Source: Bacillus haynesii
GTDB lineage: Bacteria > Bacillota > Bacilli > Bacillales > Bacillaceae
DNA length: 64,000 bases
Direction of reading: 5' to 3'
Assembly: GCF_001969855.1 (NCBI RefSeq)
Contig: NZ_MRBL01000009.1
Location: forward strand, 61,479-125,478
The notes under the pieces are model-generated. The model was not told the origin of the DNA, ran no database searches, and was given only the letters and a program-made list of their open reading frames with translations. This document shows positions 1 to 10,961 of the stretch, one piece after another. A program made the translations under genes and the position numbers. Each line of letters opens with the position of its first letter. Position 1 is the first letter of the stretch.

Positions 1-2
1 TG

Positions 3-242
3 ATCGCAAACGCCTTTTTCATCTGCAACTCGCTGTGCGGTCTTGCCGCTGCTTACAAGCTGTTATCCGGCCGCGTTTACAAAAAAGTATGCCTTTTTCT
101 CATGGGGTGTTTCGCGCTGCTTCTTTTGTTTTCATCATCCTGGGTATTACTGTTTATCATGCTTGCCAGCACCTTGTTTGTTGTGAACTTCCGTCAACTT
201 ATCATCTGGAAAAAGGTAAAACACCCTTTCAAATCGTATTAA
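3..242 (+). CDS. C-terminal end of an unidentified membrane protein (partial)
   Basis: An open frame enters from before the window and stops at TAA 240-242, giving about 79 visible residues. They form two strongly hydrophobic stretches (roughly residues 30-45 and 47-60 of the visible part) followed by a basic tail, which is typical of the last transmembrane helices of an integral membrane protein. The family cannot be named from this fragment. The overlapping ATG-started frame at 35-334 is less credible because it runs through the ytaP ribosome binding site and start. Confidence 0.55.
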   Translation: MANAFFICNSLCGLAAAYKLLSGRVYKKVCLFLMGCFALLLLFSSSWVLLFIMLASTLFVVNFRQLIIWKKVKHPFKSY

Positions 243-273
243 TGAATCAAACGAAAAAAGAAAGGGGAACACA

Positions 274-1161
274 ATGCGCAGTCAACTTTTCAAACTGCTC
301 GGCGATTTGCCGGGGAAAAAAAGCATTGAGGTGAGCACTCTTAAAATTGAAGAAAAGTCATCTTTTATTCTCGAAACGCTTTTGCTTGATTTAAACGGAA
401 TTGAAGCGGTGCCGGCCTATTTTGCAAAACCGAAACAGATGAACGGCAAGCGGCCGGCAGTGCTTTACTGTCATTCACACGGAGGTCGTTACGAAAGGGG
501 AAAGGAGGAGCTGATTGAAGGAGCGGAGTACTTGCAAACGCCGCCGTTCGCCGAGGAATTGACGGCCTTGGGATTCTCCGTGCTTGCGATTGATCATTGG
601 GCTTTCGGAGACAGGCGGGGCAAAACGGAGAGTGAGATATTTAAAGAAATGCTTTGGACAGGGCGGGTGATGTGGGGAATGATGGTTTTCGACAGCATCA
701 GAGCCATCGATTATCTGAACATGAGGGAGGACATAGATGAAAGCCGTATCGCTTCACTCGGCATGTCGATGGGAGGTCTGATGGCCTGGTGGACTGCTGC
801 ATTGGATGAGCGGGTCAGCGTATGCGTTGATATATGCGCTCAGGTGGACAGCGGAACATTAATCAAGACGCAGAATTTGGACCGCCACAATCTCTATTCG
901 TATGTTCCCGGGCTGGTCAAGCACTTTTCAACCGCTCAAATCGAAAGCTTGATCACTCCAAGGCCTCATTTAAGCCTGGTCGGAACCGCAGATAAACTGA
1001 CGCCAGTACAAGGGATTGACCTCATTGAAGAAAAGCTGTCCGATGTGTATAAAGAAAAAGACGCCCGTGAACGCTATGAAGTGTTTCGCTCTCATTCAGG
1101 GCATCTCGAGACTGCTGGAATGAGGCATAAAGCGATCGGTTTCTTAAAAACATGGCTGTAA
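274..1161 (+). CDS. ytaP: alpha/beta hydrolase of the dienelactone hydrolase / acetyl esterase type (YtaP)
   Basis: A 295-residue cytoplasmic protein with an alpha/beta-hydrolase fold and no signal peptide. The nucleophile elbow GMSMGG puts the catalytic Ser at about 165, with Asp near 240 (VGTADK) and His near 277 (SHSGH); an oxyanion-region HSHGG motif lies near residue 67. AAAGGGG sits 6 nt before the ATG. It is followed 18 nt later by ytbQ and then by rhamnogalacturonan import genes, so an esterase acting on acetylated or lactonised pectin-derived sugars is plausible, but this is inferred from context. The substrate is not visible in the sequence. Confidence 0.8.
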   Translation: MRSQLFKLLGDLPGKKSIEVSTLKIEEKSSFILETLLLDLNGIEAVPAYFAKPKQMNGKRPAVLYCHSHGGRYERGKEELIEGAEYLQTPPFAEELTALGFSVLAIDHWAFGDRRGKTESEIFKEMLWTGRVMWGMMVFDSIRAIDYLNMREDIDESRIASLGMSMGGLMAWWTAALDERVSVCVDICAQVDSGTLIKTQNLDRHNLYSYVPGLVKHFSTAQIESLITPRPHLSLVGTADKLTPVQGIDLIEEKLSDVYKEKDARERYEVFRSHSGHLETAGMRHKAIGFLKTWL

Positions 1162-1179
1162 AACAGGAGGTGAATAACT

Positions 1180-1944
1180 GTGAAAAAGGTGACGATCATC
1201 GGAGGGAACGGCACGGTCGGCCGCGTTTTAGCGGGCGGATTGGCAGGCGAAGGATATGAGGTGACAGTGCTGGATTTAAAAGAACCGGATGAAAAGCCGG
1301 CTGTCCGCTTTGTCCGGGTGGATGCGGCAGATTACAATGAAGTCGTGAAAAGCATTCCCGCGAATACAGATGCGGTGATCAACCTTTTGGCTGTCAAGCC
1401 GTCGGGTGATTTGCTTGATCGGCAGGAGTTTGAGAAAATGACGGATATCTTTTTTAAAGCGACATATACGATTTTGCGCGCGGCGGCGGAGCTCGGCGTG
1501 CCGAAGGTGGTATTTGCAAGCAGCAACCATGTGACAGATGTATATGAAAAGGACGGCGATTCTCTGCTGGGGAGGCAGATCAACACGGATGACTACCCGC
1601 AGTCGAAAAGCTTGTACGGCTTGCTAAAATTGGCGTCCGAAAATCTCGGCTACCTTTTCTCACACCAATTAGACGCCAAGGTTTCCGTCATCAATCTACG
1701 GATCGGGACAGCCGCTGAAAATGAGCAAGAAACGCTGCGCACAAAACCGAGGAGCAAAAAAACGCTGTTATCCCACACCGACCTCATCGGGATCTTTAAA
1801 GCAGCGATCGAATCCGGCAAAACATATGGTACATATTATGCTGTCAGCGACAATAAGGGTCGGCCGTGGTCGATCGAATCCGCCATTCGGGAACTGGGGT
1901 ACAAGCCGAAAGTCCGCGCCTCAGACATCCTTGATGAAGACTGA
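1180..1944 (+). CDS. ytbQ: NAD-dependent sugar epimerase/dehydratase-like protein (YtbQ)
   Basis: A 254-residue short-chain dehydrogenase of the extended epimerase type. The N-terminus carries the Rossmann GGNGTVG dinucleotide motif (residues 8-14), and an SLYGLLK stretch near residue 147 supplies the YxxxK active-site pair. The start is GTG, preceded by a strong AGGAGGTGA. It lies 18 nt behind ytaP, so the two are probably co-transcribed, and a hairpin follows. The family oxidises or epimerises nucleotide sugars or uronates; uronate dehydrogenase-like activity on a galacturonate product would fit the neighbourhood but is an inference. Confidence 0.8.
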   Translation: MKKVTIIGGNGTVGRVLAGGLAGEGYEVTVLDLKEPDEKPAVRFVRVDAADYNEVVKSIPANTDAVINLLAVKPSGDLLDRQEFEKMTDIFFKATYTILRAAAELGVPKVVFASSNHVTDVYEKDGDSLLGRQINTDDYPQSKSLYGLLKLASENLGYLFSHQLDAKVSVINLRIGTAAENEQETLRTKPRSKKTLLSHTDLIGIFKAAIESGKTYGTYYAVSDNKGRPWSIESAIRELGYKPKVRASDILDED

Positions 1945-1946
1945 CG

Positions 1947-1975
1947 TATCATCTTCTAAGGTGATGATCTTTTTC
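1947..1975 (+). terminator. probable rho-independent terminator of ytaP-ytbQ
   Basis: An ATCATC...GATGAT stem with a short loop, followed by CTTTTTC, begins just after the ytbQ stop. The stem is short, so strength is moderate. Confidence 0.5.
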
Positions 1976-2060
1976 TCCGCTTTCCTGATCCTGCTTAAAA
2001 AATGATTATAGACGCTCTCCTTTCTGTTTGCTACATTTTAGACACGATATCGTAATATTT

Positions 2061-2074
2061 TGACAGCGCTTACA
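2061..2074 (+). promoter_or_regulatory. cre (CcpA operator) in front of ytcP
   Basis: TGACAGCGCTTACA matches the cre consensus TGWAANCGNTNWCA at every defined position but one. It lies between the likely promoter and the AAGGAGGGGG ribosome binding site of ytcP, where bound CcpA would block elongation or initiation. It predicts glucose repression of the ytcPQ importer genes. Confidence 0.75.
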
Positions 2075-2085
2075 AGGAGGGGGAA

Positions 2086-2964
2086 ATGACGATCAGGCAT
2101 TCTGCTGGAAGCCGCGTGTTTGATATATTGAATTATTCATTTTTAACAGGGTTCGGATTGGTTTGTGTGCTGCCGTTCATCCACGTTATTGCAGCCTCTT
2201 TTGCGACAGTGGAGGAGGTTATTTCGAAAAAGTTTATTTTAATACCGACGACTTTTTCGCTGGATGCGTACAGGTATATTTTTTCAACTGACATTGTGTA
2301 CAGAAGCTTAATCATTTCTATTCTTGTCACAGCCGTAGGGACGGCGGTCAGCATGTTTCTTTCCTCTTTAATGGCATACGGGTTGTCGAGAAAGGAGCTG
2401 ATGGGAAGGCGTGTCCTGATGTTCTTGGTCGTGTTCACGATGCTGTTCAGCGGAGGGATGATCCCGACCTTTCTCGTCGTAAAATCGCTCGGATTGCTCG
2501 ATACCTATTGGTCTCTGATTCTTCCGACCGCCATCAATGCGTTTAACTTGATTATTTTAAAGAACTTTTTTCAAAACATACCGTCAAGCCTTGAGGAATC
2601 CGCCAAAATCGACGGCTGCAATGACATCGGAATCTTCTTCCGCATCATTCTTCCCTTGTCTTTGCCGGCGATTGCGACAATTTCGCTGTTTTACGCCGTC
2701 ACCTATTGGAATACGTACATGCAGGCGATTCTGTACTTGAGCGATGCGACAAAATGGCCGATACAAGTTTTGCTTCGCCAGATTGTTATCGTATCAAGCG
2801 GTATGCAAGGGGATATGACGGAGATGGGAGCAGCCGCGGCGCCGCCGGAACAAACGATCAAAATGGCGGTCATTGTCGTTGCAACCATACCGGTGCTGCT
2901 CGTGTATCCGTTTATTCAAAAACACTTTGCAAAAGGCGCTCTTTTAGGATCAATTAAAGGATAA
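2086..2964 (+). CDS. ytcP: ABC sugar transporter permease (YtcP)
   Basis: A 292-residue integral membrane protein of the MalG/LplC permease type with about six transmembrane segments. The EAA-like cytoplasmic loop (EESAKIDGCND, near residues 171-181) couples to an ABC ATPase. AAGGAGGGGG precedes the ATG. With the lipoprotein YtcQ (17 nt downstream) and permease YteP beyond ytdP it should form an importer for rhamnogalacturonan or complex pectin oligosaccharides. That substrate is established for the B. subtilis YtcQP-YteP system and inferred here. No ATPase gene is present in the locus. A cre site lies directly upstream. Confidence 0.9.
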   Translation: MTIRHSAGSRVFDILNYSFLTGFGLVCVLPFIHVIAASFATVEEVISKKFILIPTTFSLDAYRYIFSTDIVYRSLIISILVTAVGTAVSMFLSSLMAYGLSRKELMGRRVLMFLVVFTMLFSGGMIPTFLVVKSLGLLDTYWSLILPTAINAFNLIILKNFFQNIPSSLEESAKIDGCNDIGIFFRIILPLSLPAIATISLFYAVTYWNTYMQAILYLSDATKWPIQVLLRQIVIVSSGMQGDMTEMGAAAAPPEQTIKMAVIVVATIPVLLVYPFIQKHFAKGALLGSIKG

Positions 2965-2980
2965 AAACGGAGGGGACAAT

Positions 2981-4486
2981 ATGGGGAAAAAATGGCTGAT
3001 CCCGATTTTTGCGTTCGTGCTTTTTGCCGGCGGGCTGCTTGGCTGTTCGAACGGCGGAGCAGATCAGGCTTCTTCAAAGGATGAGAAAGTCGATCTGAAC
3101 TCGCCTTTGGACTTGAGCTGGATGGTGATCCTTTACCATCAGCAGCCGCCGAAGGATACGGCGATTAAAAAAATCGAGGAGCTCACCAATACAAAGCTCG
3201 ATTTAATGTGGGTGCCTGATGCGGTAAAAGAGGACCGCTTAAACTCAGCGCTCGCCGCCGGAAACCTGCCGAAAGTCGTCACCATTCAGGACATTAAAAA
3301 TTCATCTGTCATGAATGCGTTCAGGTCGGGGATGTTTTGGGAGGTCGGCCCTTATTTAAAGGATTATCCGAATTTAAGCAAGATGAACAAGCTGATCAAT
3401 AAAAACGCTTCAATCGACGGGAAGCTTTACGGCATCTACAGGGAGCGCCCGTTATCAAGACAGGGGGTCGTCATCCGTAAAGACTGGCTTGACAACCTTG
3501 GGCTCGATATGCCGAAGACGGTTGATGAACTTTACGAAACAGCGAAGGCATTTACAGAAAAAGATCCTGACCAAAACGGGAAGAACGATACGATCGGCTT
3601 TGCGGACAGAAACGATTTAATCTACGGTGCTTTTAAAACTTTGGGGTCCTATATGGGCATGCCGACTGATTGGGAGGAAAAAGACGGCAAGTTCACGCCT
3701 GACTTCATGACAAAAGAGTATATGGATACGATGAAATATATGAAAAAGCTGTATGATGAAGGGCTGATCAACAAAGACTTCCCGGTGACGAGCAAAACGC
3801 AGCAGCAGGAGATGTTTTCACAAGGGAAGGCCGGCATTTATGTCGGAAATATGGTCGATGCCGTCAATTTAAGAGACCAGTCTGTCGATGACAAAATGGA
3901 GCTTGAGATCATCAATCGGATCAAAGGGCCGGACGGAAAGGAACGCGTTTGGGCATCAGGCGGGCATAACGGAATCTTTGCCTTCCCGAAAACTAGCGTC
4001 AAAACAGAAAAAGAGCTGAAGAGGATTCTGGCCTTTTTCGACCGGATCGCCGAAGAGGATGTTTACAGCCTGATGACGTACGGGATCGAAGGGGTTCACT
4101 ATAAAAAAGAAGGGGATAAACAATTCAAACGAATTGATGAAAAACTGAAAGACTGGCAGGCGGAAATCCAGCCGCTCGTCTCTCTCGTCGGCATTGATAA
4201 ACAATATTTGAAAAATACGGGCGATCCGCTCCGCACAACATATGAAGAGCTGACAGAGGACAATAATGAGATCATCGTCTCAAACCCGGCCGAAAGCCTG
4301 TACTCACCGGCTGCATCTGAAAGAGGCGATGAACTGCAAAAGATTATTGATGATGCCACATATCAATTCATCCTCGGCAAAACGGGTGAAAGCCAGTTCG
4401 AGAAAGCGGTTGAAAAATGGCGGACAAACGGCGGCAATCAAGTCATAGAAGAATATGAGGAGTCATTTAAAAAAGCAGAAAAATAG
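2981..4486 (+). CDS. ytcQ: ABC transporter solute-binding lipoprotein (YtcQ)
   Basis: A 501-residue extracytoplasmic solute-binding protein. A lipoprotein signal peptide with lipobox LLGC gives a lipidated Cys at residue 22, followed by a Gly/Ser-rich linker and a family 1 solute-binding domain (LplA-like). The gene follows ytcP by 17 nt with a GGAGGGG ribosome binding site and ends at a strong terminator, so ytcPQ form a transcription unit. It is the substrate-capture subunit of the YtcQ-YtcP-YteP importer. Ligand specificity for rhamnogalacturonan-derived oligosaccharides is inferred from the neighbouring yteR. Confidence 0.9.
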   Translation: MGKKWLIPIFAFVLFAGGLLGCSNGGADQASSKDEKVDLNSPLDLSWMVILYHQQPPKDTAIKKIEELTNTKLDLMWVPDAVKEDRLNSALAAGNLPKVVTIQDIKNSSVMNAFRSGMFWEVGPYLKDYPNLSKMNKLINKNASIDGKLYGIYRERPLSRQGVVIRKDWLDNLGLDMPKTVDELYETAKAFTEKDPDQNGKNDTIGFADRNDLIYGAFKTLGSYMGMPTDWEEKDGKFTPDFMTKEYMDTMKYMKKLYDEGLINKDFPVTSKTQQQEMFSQGKAGIYVGNMVDAVNLRDQSVDDKMELEIINRIKGPDGKERVWASGGHNGIFAFPKTSVKTEKELKRILAFFDRIAEEDVYSLMTYGIEGVHYKKEGDKQFKRIDEKLKDWQAEIQPLVSLVGIDKQYLKNTGDPLRTTYEELTEDNNEIIVSNPAESLYSPAASERGDELQKIIDDATYQFILGKTGESQFEKAVEKWRTNGGNQVIEEYEESFKKAEK

Positions 4487-4520
4487 AAGACAATCCCGGG
4501 GAGCCGGGATTGTCTTTTTA
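4487..4520. terminator. bidirectional terminator between ytcQ and ytdP
   Basis: AAGACAATCCCGG/CCGGGATTGTCTT is a near-perfect 12-13 bp stem with A- and T-rich flanks on both sides. It separates the convergent ytcQ (+) and ytdP (-). Confidence 0.85.
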
Positions 4521-6827
4521 TGCCGAATGACTTTTCAGTTCGCGGTATTTGCCGGGTGTGATTCCTTCCAGCTTTTTAAATGAACGGATGAAATTTTGCG
4601 GATTTTTGTATTTCAGTTTTTCAGAAATTTCTTTTACGGACAGACTCGTTTCCGTCAGCCAGCTTTTTGCAATATGATGCCTGTAGGATGACAAGTATTC
4701 GCTGAACGATATTTTCATTTCTTTCCTGAAGATGCTGCTTAAATAGTTGGGGTTGTAATGAAGCCTTCCAGCGATCGATTCGAGCGTTAAGTCCGTGTCG
4801 AATTCCTGCTGGATAATATGGACGATTTTTTCTGAGATGTTTTTGTATTGCGATTCTTCTCTGATGCTGAGTGTATCGATCATTTTAATGATGATCTGCG
4901 CGTTCAGCCAGCTTTCGATCTCCTCGATGGTCGTCAGCTCAAAGACGTCATCGTACAGCATCGTATTTTCGTTCGGTTCAAAAATCTCGATTCCGAGCAG
5001 ATGCATAAATTCAATCAAGTTGTTCAACAGCCTTGCAATCGCAACCTGGCAGTGATGCGGATTCATGTTTTCAGAACAAATCGACTCAAGGAGAAGGTGA
5101 AGCTGTTCGGCCGCTTGTTTACGGTTGCACGTTTTAATGGCTTCAAACAATTCATTTTGAATCTGCTTCGGAAACTGGGTTAAAAACGCTTTATTGCGGT
5201 CAAGATGCTCATAGAAAATCACCGCGTGTTTTCCGGATTTCAGACGGTATGTCAGCGCTTCAAGCCCTTCCAAATAAGCGCGCTTTGACATTGCGAGACT
5301 TGTAAACGGCTGGCTGATGCCGATGCTGACGAACAACCCAAGCTCTTCATGGATTTTATCCTTAATGGATGATGCGGTATGCTCCAAGTCTTCCTGAAAC
5401 CTGTCCAGCGGCTGTCCGCGGTTCAGCAAGATGATGGTCTGCGTTTTATCAATGACAACCGGCGGAAGGCGCTTATTCTTGGGCACAGATCGTTCGACAA
5501 GGCTGTTGATCGCAAACAGCAGGACATCAAGATCCTTTTTTTCGTATGACGTGTCTTTCAATGTATCTATTTGCAGTGTGAAAACGGACAGGTGGCTCCA
5601 ATCTTCAGGGAAGCCGAGCCCTGTAAAGCGGTCTTTGATTTCTTCTTCGCTAAGCTTGCCGAGCAATAGCCTTGTTAAAAAATACTGCTTCAGCTGGGTG
5701 ACCTGCTGTTCGACACGCACCTTCAGATCATGGTTTTTATTTTTCATTTCTTTAATATTCCGTTCAATCAGTTCAAATTCGTTTTTCGGTTTCTCTTGGC
5801 CGGAATCGGCTCCTGCAGAAAAGCCGGAGACGGATTCGTATAAAACCTTGATCGGCCTGTAAAAATGACGTGAACCAAACCAGGAAAACAGATATGAAAG
5901 CGCTAACAAAATGACGCAGATCGTAAACGTGAACCAGCCGATTGATGCCGTCTGCTGATAGAGTTCCGGAATGGTCGTTAATGAAACGTATATCCAATTA
6001 TTGTAATCAGATTTCTGGTATGTAATGTTATAGGCGGTGTCACTAACTACTGTATCAAACTGGCCGTTTTTTTCTTGGTGCCGGCGGATCGTTTTGAAAT
6101 AATCTTCTTGTTTGATCGATTGCCCGATCATTGACTTGTCTGAGTGTAGGATGATCCGTCCGTTGTCATCAAGCACCATCATGCTGTTTGTTTTTGAATG
6201 ATGAGGCATGCGCTTGACAAGCGAACAAGAAGGAATGCTCGCGATCGCAAGGCCTCTGTTTTCCATGCTGTTCAGGGGAAGCTGTTTGACCAGATTGACG
6301 TTGTACAGGCAGTTTCCCGAAGCCCCTTCTTTTGTGGCGACAAGGTCGTTGTTTTTTTCAAGCACCCAGCTGGAACGGCTTTTTAAAGCGTTGTAAAGTG
6401 AGAGCGTGATGGCTTGTTTTCCCTGATCTAAAGGATATAAACCGGAATTGTTGATATACCACTTTTTTTCTTGGCTGATCAGCGTGATATCCGACAGATC
6501 GGTATCGAATGTCTGCAGTTCGTTTAATTCCTTGTTGATTTGGTTGTACAGCTGAAAGCGTTCTGGTGTAATGGTGCGGCTGAGCGTCTGAATTAAAGGA
6601 TAGGAACGGACGTAATTGGTGAAGGAATGGTCAACCGTTTTTAAAATATGTTCAATATTTAGCTGTGTCTGGCCAACGGTTTGGAGCTTTTCGTTTGTAA
6701 CGTTTTGTTCAATCGTTTCCGCTGATCTCTGATAGGAAAAAAAGCCGACGATGATGACCGGAATGGTGCTCAGAACGAGAAAGAAGGTCACCAGCTTATA
6801 GTAAAACTTATATTGTTTTCTCTTCAT
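4518..6827 (-). CDS. ytdP: membrane-bound AraC-type regulator (YtdP)
   Basis: A 769-residue regulator. A transmembrane helix at residues 10-30 and a second near 295-315 enclose a ~260-residue extracellular sensor of the Cache type. A coiled linker (EQQVTQLKQY region) follows, and the C-terminal ~100 residues form two AraC helix-turn-helix motifs (ending ITPGKYRE). This layout matches B. subtilis YtdP/YesS, which sense pectin breakdown products and activate adjacent transporter genes. It lies between ytcPQ and the divergent yteP operon, its likely targets. The ligand is unknown. Confidence 0.85.
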   Translation of the reverse strand: MKRKQYKFYYKLVTFFLVLSTIPVIIVGFFSYQRSAETIEQNVTNEKLQTVGQTQLNIEHILKTVDHSFTNYVRSYPLIQTLSRTITPERFQLYNQINKELNELQTFDTDLSDITLISQEKKWYINNSGLYPLDQGKQAITLSLYNALKSRSSWVLEKNNDLVATKEGASGNCLYNVNLVKQLPLNSMENRGLAIASIPSCSLVKRMPHHSKTNSMMVLDDNGRIILHSDKSMIGQSIKQEDYFKTIRRHQEKNGQFDTVVSDTAYNITYQKSDYNNWIYVSLTTIPELYQQTASIGWFTFTICVILLALSYLFSWFGSRHFYRPIKVLYESVSGFSAGADSGQEKPKNEFELIERNIKEMKNKNHDLKVRVEQQVTQLKQYFLTRLLLGKLSEEEIKDRFTGLGFPEDWSHLSVFTLQIDTLKDTSYEKKDLDVLLFAINSLVERSVPKNKRLPPVVIDKTQTIILLNRGQPLDRFQEDLEHTASSIKDKIHEELGLFVSIGISQPFTSLAMSKRAYLEGLEALTYRLKSGKHAVIFYEHLDRNKAFLTQFPKQIQNELFEAIKTCNRKQAAEQLHLLLESICSENMNPHHCQVAIARLLNNLIEFMHLLGIEIFEPNENTMLYDDVFELTTIEEIESWLNAQIIIKMIDTLSIREESQYKNISEKIVHIIQQEFDTDLTLESIAGRLHYNPNYLSSIFRKEMKISFSEYLSSYRHHIAKSWLTETSLSVKEISEKLKYKNPQNFIRSFKKLEGITPGKYRELKSHSA

Positions 6828-7042
6828 AAATTCCCCCCCAACAAATCTTCGTTTGAGTTGTTCATATATAATTAATCCGACTTTTGTGTGAATTTGTCAA
6901 TAATCATTTTCTAACCATCGTTTCATTTTATCAGGTTTTGCCGGCTGCCGGGCGAGGTGCGGCCGATGTGATGATATGATTGTAGATTTATTTTTTCATG
7001 GTGGGATAAAGTGAAAGCAAACATCACGAAGGGAGGCCGTTT

Positions 7043-8008
7043 ATGAAAGCAGCCGATGTCCAGACCGGAAAAAATCCGGCCCTTATTGTTGGAAAAAAAC
7101 GAAAGACGCGTTTTTGGGAAAAGCTTCTCCAGCAAAAATATTTATATTTGATGATTCTGCCGGGACTGATTTATTTTTTGCTTTTTAAGTATGTGCCGAT
7201 GTGGGGGATTGTCATAGCGTTTCAAGATTACCAGCCGTTTCTCGGCATAACGGGGAGCGAATGGGTGGGCTTTAAGCATTTTGAAAGGCTGTTTACCGAA
7301 CCGACGTTTTTTATGCTGTTGAAGAATACATTGATTTTGTTTTTTCTCAACCTTGTTGTATTCTTTCCGATACCGATTATTTTGGCGCTTTTATTGAATG
7401 AAGTCAGAGTCGCATTGTTCAAAAAGTTTGTCCAGACGCTGATCTATATTCCGCATTTTATGTCATGGGTCATTGTCGTATCGCTTTCATTCGTCCTGTT
7501 GACTGTTGACGGAGGATTGATCAATGAGATCATCGCTTACTTCGGCGGAGAAAAGATCAACTTTTTGCTGAATGAAAGCTGGTTCAGGCCGATGTACATT
7601 CTTCAGGTCATCTGGAGGGAAGCCGGCTGGTCGACAATCATTTATTTGGCGGCGATTACCGCTGTTGATCCGCAGCTTTACGAAGCGGCGAAAATGGACG
7701 GGGCCAATCGTCTGAGGAGGATGTGGCATGTCACACTTCCTGCGATCAGAAGCGTCATCGTCGTTTTGCTGATCCTGAAAATCGGCGATACGCTCGAACT
7801 CGGCTTTGAGCATGTGTATCTGCTTTTGAATGCAACGAACCGCGAAGTGGCCGAAATCTTTGATACGTATGTATACACGGCCGGATTAAAGCAGGGACAG
7901 TTCAGCTACAGTACAGCCGTCGGTTTATTTAAAGCAGCTGTCGGTCTCATTCTTGTCGTATTTGCAAACAGGATGGCGAAGAAATTTGGAGAAGAAGGGA
8001 TCTATTAA
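7043..8008 (+). CDS. yteP: ABC sugar transporter permease (YteP)
   Basis: A 321-residue integral membrane protein of the LplB/MalF type with about six transmembrane segments after a basic N-terminus. The EAA loop reads YEAAKMDGANR near residue 213. AAGGGAGG precedes the ATG at good spacing. It is the partner permease of YtcP, although ytdP on the opposite strand separates them. It heads the yteP-yteV cluster, with intergenic gaps under 40 nt, so one operon is likely. No clear sigma-A promoter was found in the 215-bp ytdP-yteP gap, consistent with activator-dependent expression. Confidence 0.88.
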   Translation: MKAADVQTGKNPALIVGKKRKTRFWEKLLQQKYLYLMILPGLIYFLLFKYVPMWGIVIAFQDYQPFLGITGSEWVGFKHFERLFTEPTFFMLLKNTLILFFLNLVVFFPIPIILALLLNEVRVALFKKFVQTLIYIPHFMSWVIVVSLSFVLLTVDGGLINEIIAYFGGEKINFLLNESWFRPMYILQVIWREAGWSTIIYLAAITAVDPQLYEAAKMDGANRLRRMWHVTLPAIRSVIVVLLILKIGDTLELGFEHVYLLLNATNREVAEIFDTYVYTAGLKQGQFSYSTAVGLFKAAVGLILVVFANRMAKKFGEEGIY

Positions 8009-8021
8009 TATTCTTTGATGA

Positions 8022-9649
<1,628 letters not shown>

Positions 9650-9667
9650 ATGAAAGGGGGAGGGCCG

Positions 9668-10945
9668 ATGAAAACATATGCGATATGCGGTCTGAGCGGC
9701 CGCGCTTTTAACATGTTTATCGAGCCTCTGCTGGAAAAATACGGGGAGGAAAACCGCATCGTTGCGCTCTTGGACATCGATCCGCTGAGGGAAGAAGTCT
9801 GCAAAGAAAGATTTCCGGCGCTTCGTCCTGTCCCGTTTTTTGAAGAGAAAGCGTTTACGGAAATGCTTGGCAAAATCAAGCCGGACGCCATAATTGTAGC
9901 AGGCCGTGATGATACGCATGTCCGCTATATATTGGGCGCTTTACGGGCAGATATTGACGTGATCACTGAAAAGCCGATGGTGACAACGGCACAGGATGCG
10001 GCAGCCGTGTTAAAAGCCGAAGCCGAGAGCAAAGGAAAAGTGACCGTTACGTTTAACTACCGCTACAATCCGTACCACCGCAAGATCAAAGAGCTGATAT
10101 TTGAAGGAAAGCTCGGCACGATTACGTCGATTGATTTGAACTGGTACATCGATACGTATCACGGTGCAAGCTATTTTAAACGCTGGAACAGGATGAGAGC
10201 ATTCTCCGGCGGACTTTCCGTCCATAAGTCAACCCATCATTTCGACCTTGTCAATTGGTGGCTTGATCAAACGCCCCGCGAGGTTTTTGCCTACGGCGGT
10301 CTGTACTACTACGGACCCGGCGGCGAAATGAATCCTGAAAAAGGGGAAAAACGCTATTGCGGAACATGCCATGTCAAGAAGAAATGCCGCTATTATATGA
10401 GGTGGCAGGCAGGCGACCCGCAGGACGACCATGTCAAGACCAACGAAAACAAGCATCAGCTCTATACCGATTACAGGCCTGATGCGTGTATTTTCGATGA
10501 AGAAATTGATATCGAGGATACGTATGCAGCCGTTTTGAAATACGACAAAGGGGCGCTGCTGAATTACTCCGTTCATTTTTCAGCCCCATATGAAGGCTAC
10601 CGGCTTGCAATCAACGGAACAAAGGGAAGGCTTGAAACGCAGGAATATCATGCGCCGGCAAGAGTTCCATTTGAAGTTCCAGAACAGACCATCGATTATT
10701 ATCCGCTGTTTGAATCGAAGGAAACGATTCGCGTCGTCAGGCAGCCCGGCGGGCATGGCGGAGGAGACCCGCTGCTTTTGGAAGAGCTGTTTGGCGGAGG
10801 AGATTCTTTGAGGAATTACGACATTCTGGCCGGTGCCGAAGCAGGCGCCTATTCAATTGCAGCCGGCGAGGCATTGTGGCGCTCTATCAAAGAAAAAAAG
10901 CCGATAGGAATCAGTGAACTTCTGTATACCCGGCAATATACATAA
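9668..10945 (+). CDS. yteT: GFO/IDH/MocA-family oxidoreductase (YteT)
   Basis: A 425-residue NAD(P)-dependent oxidoreductase. The N-terminus has a Rossmann-type GLSGRAF motif (residues 7-13), the EKPM segment typical of the family is near residue 104, and a Cys cluster (CGTCHVKKKC) lies near residues 236-245. ATG 9668 is chosen because GGGGGAGGG precedes it and it follows the yteS stop by 18 nt. It probably oxidises a sugar or uronic acid from rhamnogalacturonan breakdown; the substrate is not deducible. The Cys cluster suggests a bound metal. Confidence 0.85.
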   Translation: MKTYAICGLSGRAFNMFIEPLLEKYGEENRIVALLDIDPLREEVCKERFPALRPVPFFEEKAFTEMLGKIKPDAIIVAGRDDTHVRYILGALRADIDVITEKPMVTTAQDAAAVLKAEAESKGKVTVTFNYRYNPYHRKIKELIFEGKLGTITSIDLNWYIDTYHGASYFKRWNRMRAFSGGLSVHKSTHHFDLVNWWLDQTPREVFAYGGLYYYGPGGEMNPEKGEKRYCGTCHVKKKCRYYMRWQAGDPQDDHVKTNENKHQLYTDYRPDACIFDEEIDIEDTYAAVLKYDKGALLNYSVHFSAPYEGYRLAINGTKGRLETQEYHAPARVPFEVPEQTIDYYPLFESKETIRVVRQPGGHGGGDPLLLEELFGGGDSLRNYDILAGAEAGAYSIAAGEALWRSIKEKKPIGISELLYTRQYT

Positions 10946-10961
10946 AGGGGGAAAGAAATTC

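Noticed and set aside
35..334. 99-residue ORF at the window start
   Set aside because: It overlaps the ytaP start and its ribosome binding site; the other frame (3-242) reads as a membrane protein end.
1721..2005. 94-residue ORF overlapping the end of ytbQ
   Set aside because: Out-of-frame shadow of ytbQ with low-quality, basic sequence and no ribosome binding site.
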